The position numbers and the translations under genes were made by a program. 64,000 nucleotides of DNA from an uncultured Cytophagales bacterium (GTDB lineage Bacteria > Bacteroidota > Bacteroidia > Cytophagales > Cyclobacteriaceae), in contig CAJXNP010000012.1 of assembly GCA_913057175.1 (NCBI GenBank), forward strand, positions 186,001 to 250,000. The letters are read 5' to 3'. Shown here piece by piece: positions 45,267 through 53,670 of the stretch. The stretch's first letter is position 1. Each line of letters opens with the position of its first letter. Under the pieces are notes generated by a model, which ran no database searches, was not told the DNA's origin, and worked only from the letters and a program-made list of their open reading frames with translations.

Positions 45267-46627
45267 ACCTTATTCCTTTCTTCCAACTGATGTTCCAGGT
45301 TTTCGATCTTTTCCAGATACTCTTTTTCCTTCCTTGACATTTCCTCCTGAGTAGCCTGGAGTTCTTCCATATTTTGCATCATTTCTTCTTCCTGTGCTTT
45401 CATCTCTTCAGCCTGTACCTGGTTTTGTTCGATCAGTTCCTTGATCTTGACATTTACCTGGTTAGAATTGATAAAAGATGCAATGATTTCTGAAATTTGG
45501 GTTAAAAACTCCCGCTCTTTTGCTTCAAATTTATGGTGAGAAACCAGTTCAGCCACACCCGTAATCTTCTCATTTTCGATCAGTGGAATAATGGCCATAT
45601 TTTTTGGAGGTTCATCACCCATGCCTGTTTTAAACCTAAGATGACTTGAGGGAAGATTATTGATGTAAATGAACTCATTATCCTTGCAACATTGTCCTAT
45701 AAGACCCTCACCAATATTGAGTTTTTGCTCAATGTGTTTGACCCTGTCGATCGCATAACAGCCTTCCATTTTGAGAAACCTCTTTTTGGAAGACTCTTCA
45801 TCGATTACATAGATTGCTACTTGCTGAGCACTTAGCAACCTCACCATTTCCGCAGCAATCTCCGGAAAAATATTCTTTGAATTTGAGCTTCTGATCAGAT
45901 CAGTAACTTGAGTAAGGTTTTGGGCAACCCAACTTCGTTCTTCCTCACTCTTATGCGCTGTATTGATATCTTCAATTTTTATTTCTAATTCCCTTTGATG
46001 ATTTTCCATTTCAAGGGTTTTGGATTTTATCTCGTCGGTGGTCTGGTAAGTGTTCTGCTCATTTTTTACCACTTTTTGTAGGATTTGGTACAACAGGAAA
46101 AAAGCACTGGCAAATATTACCACGTAAACACCATTTACGAATAGGGTAGATTCAAGAAAGCTGCGATCCATTTCCAGTGTAAAGCTCTCAATAAATAATG
46201 ACTGAGACAGGAAAAAAAACAGAACAAATAAAAATGCAATATATACAGAATATCCTTCTCGAAGATCAAACAATACCCAGGGGAAAAGAATCAGTGAAAA
46301 TTGTGCAAAATAGAGATGGGTAAGGCCAGACTCTTCAGGTAAAATGGGAAATGCGTTGAGCAAAGCTAGAAACAAGACATTAAAAAACAACAACGAGTAT
46401 CTTCCTAAATCAATCAACCCCAAGTAGTTACAAAAAATTGAAAGAGCTATACCTATCATGAAAGCAACAGGAAGGTAAAACAGCTCATGTAGGTTCTTAT
46501 AAAACAAGAACGATAATAATGCTGCTACAAAAAATAGAATGAGGGAAAGTTTATTGGCTGAAATTATGGCTTGTTTTTTATACCACTCATCATCTTCCAA
46601 AACTCCAAAATGAAAAAACTTGCTCAT
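45263..46627 (-). CDS. Membrane sensor with GAF domain and coiled coils, copy 2
   Basis: The 454-residue protein has the same layout as its neighbour: about six membrane helices (about 25-190), a coiled coil (YQTTDEIKSKTLEMENHQRELEIKIEDI), a GAF domain (about 245-400) and a C-terminal coiled coil. The coil's AEEMKAQEEEMMQNMEELQA corresponds to EEMRAQEEEMRQNMEELQA in copy 1. WVAQNLTQVTDLIRSSN corresponds to WVSNGLAKINNILRSDS, at the start of the GAF region. The two arose by tandem duplication, with the membrane parts now clearly diverged. The start codon is ATG. It is probably the first gene of the pair. Confidence 0.88.
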   Translation of the reverse strand: MSKFFHFGVLEDDEWYKKQAIISANKLSLILFFVAALLSFLFYKNLHELFYLPVAFMIGIALSIFCNYLGLIDLGRYSLLFFNVLFLALLNAFPILPEESGLTHLYFAQFSLILFPWVLFDLREGYSVYIAFLFVLFFFLSQSLFIESFTLEMDRSFLESTLFVNGVYVVIFASAFFLLYQILQKVVKNEQNTYQTTDEIKSKTLEMENHQRELEIKIEDINTAHKSEEERSWVAQNLTQVTDLIRSSNSKNIFPEIAAEMVRLLSAQQVAIYVIDEESSKKRFLKMEGCYAIDRVKHIEQKLNIGEGLIGQCCKDNEFIYINNLPSSHLRFKTGMGDEPPKNMAIIPLIENEKITGVAELVSHHKFEAKEREFLTQISEIIASFINSNQVNVKIKELIEQNQVQAEEMKAQEEEMMQNMEELQATQEEMSRKEKEYLEKIENLEHQLEERNKV

Positions 46628-46707
46628 AAAAAAGAATGATTACTCCATTATAAAATAATCCTTGAAAATAGAATAATTTTCAGAAATGAGCTTGCACAAC
46701 CTTGCTA

Positions 46708-47997
46708 TTAAATAACCTCTTGTGCTTTTTTTATGGAAATTTCATTTAATTGATTGACCCAATAATCCCTAACCTTTTTATAATTCGCCATTTCTTCCTC
46801 TTTGATCGGGTTTGCTGATGGTGGATCAATTTTAAGTGGATCAACAGCGCTACCATTTTTGTAGAATCGAAAATCGAGGTGTGGGCCGGTAGAAAGTCCG
46901 GTGCTTCCAACATAACCGATAACCTGCCCCTGCTTAACGCGAACTCCTCCTCTGATATCCGGACCGTATTTCCACAGATGAAGATAGGCCGTTTCGTAAT
47001 TGCTGTTGTGCTTAATCTTAACCATGTTTCCGGCTCCTCCACTGTATTTTGCTTTCGTTACCACGCCATCTCCAACAGCAACCACTGGTGTCCCTCTTGG
47101 AGCAGCATAATCAACCCCATGATGAGGCCTCCTGATCTTTAATACAGGGTGTAGCCTGCTATTTGAAAATCCTGATGATATACGGCTATATTTCAATGGA
47201 GCTTTTAAAAATGTTTTTCTCAAACTCTTTCCTTCTTCGTCAAAGAATTCAAGCCCCTCTCCCTGATCGTAAGGAACAGCAAAAAACTCTTCCCCCATGT
47301 GGTAAAACCACGCAGCCTTGATCGGACCAATGCCTGCAGGTTGCCCCTTTACTTCGTATTCTTCATAAAACACCTTGAATTGATCTCCCTTTTGCAATCC
47401 AAAAAAGTCAATTTCCCAGGCATATACATCAGAAAGATTGTTTACTAATAGAGGGGATGCTTCATGATCAACAACCGTTTGATACAATGAATATTCAATT
47501 GTACCAGTTAATGTCTGGAACAGGGTATCAACTCTATTCTTACCCGGATTGGCTATAACTGAATCACCAAGCTTTACCATCACGTAGTCAATCGGATTAG
47601 GCTGGTAAATAAAGTACCGGGCTGTTTTCATGGAATCTTTATCATGAATGATGGTAAAAGGCTTTCTTGACTGAATTTTTCTCACATCAAATATCTCCCT
47701 TGGCAGATTGCCAATTTTGTTTATGACTTGGGCACCAACATTGAATTTTGATAGAATATTTGCCAGGTTCTCGTTTCGCTGAACGACTCCCTCATATACC
47801 TCCAGCGAATCCACATTAATGCCATATAAAATTTTTGGCGGCGGAAGTTGCAGACCGGTCGAATCCACACTTAAGGTATCGGCTAGTTCAACCTTGTTTA
47901 AGTTATGGGCCTGGTATTGTTTAACATTCTTAAAAATAAAATACCCTGCTATTAAACCGAAGATAACTACTCCGGCTATAATCAAGCTTTTTTTCAT
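46708..47997 (-). CDS. M23-family peptidase-like protein with altered HxH motif
   Basis: The 429-residue protein has an N-terminal membrane anchor or signal (about 4-22), a long periplasmic part with an OapA/LysM-like region, and a C-terminal M23 (LytM) domain. HPVLKIRRPHHGVDYAAPRGTPV gives the first zinc ligands (HxxxD). YLHLWKYG supplies the third. The usual HxH at the end is HLD here (STGPHLDFRFYKNG), so the second His is replaced by Asp. Several Bacteroidota M23 proteins show this. It may still be active, or it may be an activator of amidases. Peptidoglycan is the expected substrate. The gene appears to be monocistronic. Confidence 0.9.
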   Translation of the reverse strand: MKKSLIIAGVVIFGLIAGYFIFKNVKQYQAHNLNKVELADTLSVDSTGLQLPPPKILYGINVDSLEVYEGVVQRNENLANILSKFNVGAQVINKIGNLPREIFDVRKIQSRKPFTIIHDKDSMKTARYFIYQPNPIDYVMVKLGDSVIANPGKNRVDTLFQTLTGTIEYSLYQTVVDHEASPLLVNNLSDVYAWEIDFFGLQKGDQFKVFYEEYEVKGQPAGIGPIKAAWFYHMGEEFFAVPYDQGEGLEFFDEEGKSLRKTFLKAPLKYSRISSGFSNSRLHPVLKIRRPHHGVDYAAPRGTPVVAVGDGVVTKAKYSGGAGNMVKIKHNSNYETAYLHLWKYGPDIRGGVRVKQGQVIGYVGSTGLSTGPHLDFRFYKNGSAVDPLKIDPPSANPIKEEEMANYKKVRDYWVNQLNEISIKKAQEVI

Positions 47998-48201
47998 TGA
48001 ATTACGTATTTAACTATTGCATAACACAAAATCAGAAGCACATGATAAATCATCCTGCTGAAGAAAATTCACGTTTGCTGCATGATTTCAAAGACTAACG
48101 AATAATAATTGCTGATAAATGCCTCAAAAATAAATTTTATTGATGCAAAAAACAGTATTTTTACCGAATTGTAAAAGTCTAATAGAGAAATTGTACGATT
48201 G

Positions 48202-48813
48202 ATGGAGTATCCTTCGAAACTGATTGAGGAAGCAGTAAACGAGATTTCGAAATTACCGGGTATTGGGAAGAAAACAGCTCTCAGGTTGGCTCTTTACTTA
48301 TTAAAGCAGGAAGCTGACGAAACCAAAGGACTTGCCGAGTCTCTTGTCAATTTACGGGAGAAAACCAGGTACTGCAGGATATGCCATATTATTTCAGATT
48401 CAGAAGATTGTACATGCGCCTCCATGCATAGAGACCCTGCCATTATTTGCGTTGTTGAGGATACCCCGGATGTAATGGCCATCCAGAACACAGCCCAATA
48501 CAATGGATATTTTCACGTTTTGGGAGGGGTTATTTCCCCACTTGAGGGCATCGGACCAAATGAAATAAATATTGAGAGTTTGTTAAAAAGAGTTAATAAT
48601 CCGGATTCTCAGGTAAATGAAGTTATATTAGCCCTCAGTCCTACCATGGAGGGTGACACGACGGCATTTTACATTGCTAAAAAGCTTAAAGATTCAGGAA
48701 TTAAAATTACTACCATCGCACGTGGCATACCAATTGGAGGGGAATTGGAATATGCCGATGAAATAACATTGGGAAGGAGTATCGTACAAAGAATGATTTA
48801 TGATGGTAAATAG
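48202..48813 (+). CDS. recR: Recombination protein RecR
   Basis: RecR works with RecO (and RecF) to load RecA on gapped DNA. The 203 residues start MEYPSKLIEEAVNEISKLPGIGKKTALRLALYLL, the helix-hairpin-helix. A C4 zinc finger follows (CRICHIISDSEDCTCA), then a Toprim domain with VVEDTPDVMAIQ and GRSIVQRMI. I chose the ATG at 48202 over the adjacent TTG at 48199. The next gene overlaps the last bases with its earliest possible start. Confidence 0.97.
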   Translation: MEYPSKLIEEAVNEISKLPGIGKKTALRLALYLLKQEADETKGLAESLVNLREKTRYCRICHIISDSEDCTCASMHRDPAIICVVEDTPDVMAIQNTAQYNGYFHVLGGVISPLEGIGPNEINIESLLKRVNNPDSQVNEVILALSPTMEGDTTAFYIAKKLKDSGIKITTIARGIPIGGELEYADEITLGRSIVQRMIYDGK

Positions 48814-48823
48814 TAATGTTAAT

Positions 48824-49444
48824 ATGAGGAAGTATCTTTTTTTGGGGGGCATTCTATTTTTTTGCCAGATTGCACTGGCACAGGATGCGGACTTTCAACG
48901 ACAGCAAACTGCTAAACAAATTGATGATGCTGTGAAAATTATGTATTCAGGTGACTATGAAAAAGCTGACAGGGCCTTCAGGTCTATTCTCGATCAAGCT
49001 ACTACGCTACCTCCGGAAATTTGTTATTATTTTGGAGTCAATTCCTTTCGCTTGAATAAGTACAAACAAAGCATAAACTGGCTCAACAAATACCTTGAAC
49101 TAATCGGAACGAATGGCGAGCATTCGGAAAGCTGCGAAGAATATCTTGCTTTGGCTGAAGATGCTTACTTAGAAAAGCACGGCAAGGCATCTCTCAACCT
49201 GGAAACTTCCACGGAAGAAGATGATATGGCAATACTTCCCTCCAATTATGACATTAACAGTGTAATCGATTGCAACAAATACGGAAAAATAATTTGCCCG
49301 GTTTGCCAGGGAAAGGGAGTTATCATCAAAGAGGGGCTGTTCGGAAAAGAATACAATACCTGCCCCTATGGCGATGACTATGGCTACATGTCTTGTGAAG
49401 ATTACAACTTACTGATGCAGGGAAAACTTAATCCCAATAAATAA
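48824..49444 (+). CDS. Exported TPR-like protein with Cys-rich C-terminus
   Basis: The 206-residue protein from the ATG at 48824 has a signal peptide (RKYLFLGGILFFCQIALAQ). A TPR-like helical part follows (about 40-120: YSGDYEKADRAFRSIL, YYFGVNSFRLNKYKQSINWLNKYLELI). The C-terminal 60 residues carry CPVCQGKG, the DnaJ-type CxxCxGxG motif, a CPYGDD and a final CEDY. Zinc or redox binding is possible but only one full CxxC is present. The frame opens earlier, at 48800 within recR. Function unknown. Confidence 0.7.
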   Translation: MRKYLFLGGILFFCQIALAQDADFQRQQTAKQIDDAVKIMYSGDYEKADRAFRSILDQATTLPPEICYYFGVNSFRLNKYKQSINWLNKYLELIGTNGEHSESCEEYLALAEDAYLEKHGKASLNLETSTEEDDMAILPSNYDINSVIDCNKYGKIICPVCQGKGVIIKEGLFGKEYNTCPYGDDYGYMSCEDYNLLMQGKLNPNK

Positions 49445-49647
49445 ATCAGGTTTCCATTTTCAGAGATTTGCATATTGTAGATCGATTAAGGGTATTTATG
49501 TATTCTATTCAAAAGAGCTTAATAGATATAATAATTTTTAATCGAATTACCCAAGAAACCTCAATAAGCAGTTAGGATTTTTGTTAGATTATCCTGTTTC
49601 ATTTAAGTTAAAAATTGGTATTTTGGAATATCATCACTTTCAACAAA

Positions 49648-50976
49648 ATGAAAAAAATATTCACAATCAGTCTCATTGCACTTTCTGTTATCCATTCCGC
49701 TATAAGTCAGGAAAGCTATCAACCAAGTCAGGGAAACCTTGAAGCCCGTGAATGGTTCCAGGATGCCAAATTCGGTTTATTTGTTCATTGGGGAGTTTAT
49801 TGTCAAATGGCCGGTGGAGGCGATATGGGGATAGCGGAATGGATTATGAATAGCAAGGAAATTCCTATAGTTGCTTATGAAAATCTTACCAATTATTTCA
49901 ATCCTATTGAATTTGACCCAAATGAATGGGTGACAATGGTGAAAGAAGCCGGAATGAAATATATTACGATCACCAGTAAACATCATGATGGTTTCGCCAT
50001 GTTTGATTCGGAAACAAGCGATTATGATGTGGTTGAACGTACCCCATATGGTAAGGATATCCTAAAAATACTAAAAGAAGAGTGCGACCGGCAGGGCATC
50101 AAGCTATTCTTCTATTATTCTCAATTAGATTGGCATCACCCGGACTATTATCCGCGAGGACATACCGGACAAGGTTACACTGGCCGGCCAGAAGAGGGAA
50201 ATTGGGATGGGTACATTAACTATATGAATACCCATCTGACCGAATTACTAACCAATTATGGGCCAATCGGTGGGATCTGGTTTGATGGAATGTGGGATAA
50301 ACCCAATGAAAACTGGCATTTGGAAGAGACTTATTCATTAATTCACAAGTTGCAACCAACAGCGCTAATAGGTAGCAATCACCACAAAGCCCCCTATGAT
50401 GGAGAGGATTTTCAAATGTTTGAAAGAGATTTGCCCGGACACAATACCATGGGCTTTAACCAGACAGGCTCCATCTCTAATCTGCCCTTAGAAATGTGCG
50501 AAACGATGAACGGATCCTGGGGATATAATATCAAAGACCGTAGGTTTAAATCGAGCAAAACGCTCATTCATACACTCGTCAAAGCGGCAGGGTATAATGC
50601 TAATTTTTTACTAAACACCGGCCCTCTTCCCAACGGAAAAATTCAGAAGGAGAATGTTGACACATTAAAAATAATTGGCCAATGGATGGATAAATATGGT
50701 GAAACCATTTACGAGACCAGGGGCGGCCCGATCCCTCCCAAACCCTGGGGTGTGACAACCATAAATAAAGCCGGAGATAAGATTTATGTGCATGTTCTGG
50801 ACTTGGATGATCAATCACTATTTATCGAATTGAAAGATAAAATAAATGAAGTAAGATTTTTTGACGATAAAAGCAAAGCTAAATTTGTCAGGACGGATTT
50901 GGGCTATGTCATCCAAATTCCACAATCGAAAAGAGTGGAAGTTGATACCATTCTGGAAATAGAATTAAGAAAATAA
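49648..50976 (+). CDS. Alpha-L-fucosidase, GH29
   Basis: The 442 residues (from ATG 49648; the open frame starts 33 bases earlier) begin with a signal peptide ending AISQ. The GH29 barrel carries KFGLFVHWGVYC, MKYITITSKHHDGFAMFDS and GPIGGIWFDGMWD, whose Asp (D213) is the expected nucleophile. NFLLNTGPLPNGKI is near the C-terminal end of the barrel. GH29 enzymes remove alpha-L-fucose from glycans. No fucose-transport or SusCD genes are adjacent, so the enzyme appears as an orphan. The protein likely acts in the periplasm or on the surface. Confidence 0.94.
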   Translation: MKKIFTISLIALSVIHSAISQESYQPSQGNLEAREWFQDAKFGLFVHWGVYCQMAGGGDMGIAEWIMNSKEIPIVAYENLTNYFNPIEFDPNEWVTMVKEAGMKYITITSKHHDGFAMFDSETSDYDVVERTPYGKDILKILKEECDRQGIKLFFYYSQLDWHHPDYYPRGHTGQGYTGRPEEGNWDGYINYMNTHLTELLTNYGPIGGIWFDGMWDKPNENWHLEETYSLIHKLQPTALIGSNHHKAPYDGEDFQMFERDLPGHNTMGFNQTGSISNLPLEMCETMNGSWGYNIKDRRFKSSKTLIHTLVKAAGYNANFLLNTGPLPNGKIQKENVDTLKIIGQWMDKYGETIYETRGGPIPPKPWGVTTINKAGDKIYVHVLDLDDQSLFIELKDKINEVRFFDDKSKAKFVRTDLGYVIQIPQSKRVEVDTILEIELRK

Positions 50977-51064
50977 AGGAATAAAAATTTCCCATTCGTG
51001 AAGATAGTTTTTGGAAAATGTTGAGAAATATTTTAAATCGATGCATTAACTAAAAAATTAGCAA

Positions 51065-51520
51065 ATGATTATTCGAATATTTACCATCCTATCTGCAGCA
51101 TTAATATTCTCTTGTGGAGGCAAAAAGGAATCTACGGAAACTTACGCTCCACCTGCAAAAAGTGAAACTCAGGCTGAGGCAGAAGTGGAACATCCGGGAA
51201 AATCCCTATTTCAACAACATTGCGGAGCTTGTCATCAGTTGGATGGAAGTGGAGTTCCGGGCATGTACCCTCCCTTACAGGAATCGGAATATGTCAATGG
51301 TGATGTAAACTGGTTAGTCTCTTCATTAGTGAATGGACTGGAAGGACCAATTACTGTAAAAGGTGTTGAGTATGACAACCTAATGCCTGCAATGGATTAT
51401 TTGACAAGTGAAGAAATCGCCCATATTTTAAGTTACGTGCGACAAAGTTTTGGTAATAAAGCCAGTGAAGTGACTGCCGAAGAGGTACAAAAAATCAGGG
51501 ACGAAGCAAAAGGAAGCTAA
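51065..51520 (+). CDS. Cytochrome c lipoprotein
   Basis: The 151-residue protein has a lipoprotein signal with lipobox IFSC (Cys17), a linker and a single class I haem domain. QQHCGACHQLDGSGVPGMYPPL is the haem site, and LMPAMDYLTSEEIAHILSYV supplies the Met ligand. The C-terminal tail is charged. It is probably a periplasmic electron carrier anchored to the membrane. A hairpin follows. Confidence 0.94.
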   Translation: MIIRIFTILSAALIFSCGGKKESTETYAPPAKSETQAEAEVEHPGKSLFQQHCGACHQLDGSGVPGMYPPLQESEYVNGDVNWLVSSLVNGLEGPITVKGVEYDNLMPAMDYLTSEEIAHILSYVRQSFGNKASEVTAEEVQKIRDEAKGS

Positions 51521-51530
51521 TAAAATTAAG

Positions 51531-51553
51531 GCATGGCGTTTAAATCGCCATGC
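51531..51553 (+). terminator. Hairpin after the cytochrome c lipoprotein gene
   Basis: GCATGGCG (51531-51538) pairs with CGCCATGC (51546-51553) around TTTAAAT. It lies 10 bases past the cytochrome c stop and 10 bases from the end of the convergent small gene. The T tail is weak. Confidence 0.65.
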
Positions 51554-51562
51554 TCTATAAAT

Positions 51563-51694
51563 TTAGATAATAATACCCATCGTAATAATTGCTATAATAA
51601 TAACCCACAGCAATCCGTAACTTTTTTTCTTTGACTTTCCGAATAACCAGCTGTTGATACCGTTTTGTGCTAATTTTTCATAAGTAGTTTTCAT
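51563..51694 (-). CDS. 43-residue membrane microprotein
   Basis: A complete small gene on the minus strand begins with ATG at 51694 and ends with TAA at 51565-51563. It encodes MKTTYEKLAQNGINSWLFGK, then SKKKSYGLLWVIIIAIITMGIII. The second half is one hydrophobic helix of about 15 residues after a basic stretch, giving a single-span (N-in) topology. The start is preceded by AAAGGAGAAG, an unusually clear ribosome-binding site for this genome. Too short for ordinary gene finders. I infer it is a real membrane microprotein. No function can be assigned. Confidence 0.72.
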   Translation of the reverse strand: MKTTYEKLAQNGINSWLFGKSKKKSYGLLWVIIIAIITMGIII

Positions 51695-51701
51695 AATCTT
51701 C

Positions 51702-51710
51702 TCCTTTCTC
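51702..51710 (-). promoter_or_regulatory. Strong Shine-Dalgarno of the microprotein gene
   Basis: The minus strand reads GAGAAAGGAGAAGATTATG, with AGGAG about seven bases before the start codon. Most genes in the window lack a visible ribosome-binding site, so this one is notable and supports translation. Confidence 0.6.
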
Positions 51711-51839
51711 TAAGAGTTACGTTAATATTAAAAAGCTAATTTAATATAATATTTTGAATTTCGCAAACAATCATTGGTATTAGTATGATTAATTCAATGA
51801 TTGATAATTTTTGAAACAAAAAACATAATAAGCAATATT

Positions 51840-51861
51840 CGAATGTTACGCGAATGTTACG
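51840..51861. repeat. Two contiguous 11-bp direct repeats in the DUF1800 promoter region
   Basis: CGAATGTTACG occurs twice back to back (51840-51850 and 51851-51861), a period of one helix turn, followed by AAACGTTAA and ACGTAAACGT. The remainder of the 334-base gap (51695-52028) is AT-rich and has no convincing reading frame. The repeats are about 170 bases upstream of the DUF1800 start. They may be binding sites for a regulator (inference). Confidence 0.55.
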
Positions 51862-52028
51862 AAACGTTAATTTACACGTAAACGTCAATTTTTAGGTTTT
51901 CATTGTGCCAAATATTTTACCTTGTAAGAATTACTGGTTTAAACACCAAATTGTAACCCATTTTTTATAGATTTTTAACCCTCATTATTTTTTCAATCAA
52001 CCTCAAAACGATAAACAGTTAACGCTTT

Positions 52029-53648
52029 ATGGCAAGTATAAACCCTATAAGTGGCGCAGCCTTGGGTAGAAAAAGAGCCGCTCATTTACTTAGAAGAGCG
52101 ACCTTTGGACCGACCAAACAAGACATTGATACTTTTGCGACCTATTCTATAGACCAGGCATTAAATGTACTTTTTGCCCAAAAAACTCCACCAGCTCCGC
52201 CGGTTGATCCAGCAACTAGTCAGGATTGGGTTTCGCCGCGACCTAACGACAGCAATAGTGAGGAAGGTGATCTTAAGGAATATGTTAAAGCCTGGTGGGG
52301 TGATCTGATGTTGAATGATGGAACGTCCATCACTGAAAAAATGGTATGGTTTTACCATACGCTCCTAACAACAATCATTTCCCGTGTGCCGGAAAGCACC
52401 GCTGTCTATTATCAATTGGCCTTGTTCAGATATTATGCATTGGGAAATTATAAGTCTATTTGCAAAAAAATATGCTATGACAATGCCATGCTTTATAACC
52501 TGGATGGAAGGTTAAATGTGAAAGGAAGCGTGCAGGAAAACTTCGCAAGAGAGTTCCTGGAGCTTTATACCATCGGCAAAGGTCCGCAAATAGGCCCGAC
52601 AGATTATACCAACTATACAGAACAGGACGTAAAGGAAGGAGCAAGACTACTATCAGGATGGGACGTTGACACATCTTTCTCAAACATCGATGTCGAAACA
52701 GGGGTAGCTTTAGGAGTATTGAAAGGAGATGGCCTGACTGCTTCACAACATGATGATGATCCTAAAACCTTCAGTGAGAAGTTTCAAAATATGACCATCA
52801 CTCCTGCAAGTAACTCCATGGATGATGTAATGACTGAGCTGGATGAATATGTGGAAATGATTTTCGCTCAGGAAGAGACAGCAAAATACATATGCCGGAG
52901 GTTGTACAGATATTTTGTTTATTATGATATCCCCGAGGAGGTGGAAAATGATATCATAGGTCCGCTTGCAACAACATTCCGAAATAATGACTATGAATTT
53001 GCCCCGGTTTTGGATCAGTTGTTCAGAAGTCAGCATTTTTATGACGAAGACAACGGTGTTACTACAGATGATAACGTTGGAGCAATAATAAAATCTCCTC
53101 TGGATCTTACGATAGGAGCAATGAGGTTTTTCAGCGTGCAAATGCCTGATAAAGCCTCCAATTTAACCAGGCATTATGAATCATGGAGCCGAATCCTCAA
53201 CCCATATGGTATGTTGGCTGGCCAGGGATTGGATTTTTACGAACCTTTTGATGTGGTGGGATATGATGCATATCACCAGGTTCCCGGTTTTTACAGAAAC
53301 TGGATCACACCAAACAACCTCATGTCCAGATATCAATTAGGTGGTGAACTAATAAACGGTGTCAGGGATGAAATGGGCGAAGTTCTGTTTCAAATTATCC
53401 TTGGGACATATGTAACCAATGAAGGCATCGATACAGATAGTGACATTGCTATTCTGGATCATTTCATTGAAAACATGTTACCTGAAGCAATCACAGCAGA
53501 AAGACGTGATTACTTTCATTCAGTTTTATTGCAAGATCAACAAAGCTGGGCTAATGTGTTGAGCAATAATTCATTTGATATCATTATCACGCACATTCAA
53601 TACCTGGTGGCTGCTTTGATCAATTCCCCCGAATACCAACTAATGTAA
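52029..53648 (+). CDS. DUF1800 family protein
   Basis: The 539-residue protein has the DUF1800 opening (AAHLLRRATFGPTKQDIDTFA). It continues with MVWFYHTLLTT, NFAREFLELYTIGKG and FSEKFQNMTITPA, then a C-terminal FHSVLLQDQQSW and a final LVAALINSPEYQLM typical of the family. It has no evident signal peptide. The function of the family is unknown. It is followed after 22 bases by a DUF1501 gene, the regular partner of DUF1800 in Bacteroidota and Planctomycetes, so the pair probably forms one operon. Confidence 0.93.
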   Translation: MASINPISGAALGRKRAAHLLRRATFGPTKQDIDTFATYSIDQALNVLFAQKTPPAPPVDPATSQDWVSPRPNDSNSEEGDLKEYVKAWWGDLMLNDGTSITEKMVWFYHTLLTTIISRVPESTAVYYQLALFRYYALGNYKSICKKICYDNAMLYNLDGRLNVKGSVQENFAREFLELYTIGKGPQIGPTDYTNYTEQDVKEGARLLSGWDVDTSFSNIDVETGVALGVLKGDGLTASQHDDDPKTFSEKFQNMTITPASNSMDDVMTELDEYVEMIFAQEETAKYICRRLYRYFVYYDIPEEVENDIIGPLATTFRNNDYEFAPVLDQLFRSQHFYDEDNGVTTDDNVGAIIKSPLDLTIGAMRFFSVQMPDKASNLTRHYESWSRILNPYGMLAGQGLDFYEPFDVVGYDAYHQVPGFYRNWITPNNLMSRYQLGGELINGVRDEMGEVLFQIILGTYVTNEGIDTDSDIAILDHFIENMLPEAITAERRDYFHSVLLQDQQSWANVLSNNSFDIIITHIQYLVAALINSPEYQLM

Positions 53649-53670
53649 TTTGACCTCAATTCCTTAAACA

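Noticed and set aside
43923-46627. The GAF proteins as histidine kinases
   Set aside because: No HisKA or HATPase motifs (H box, N box, G boxes) can be read in either gene, and both end in a coiled coil.
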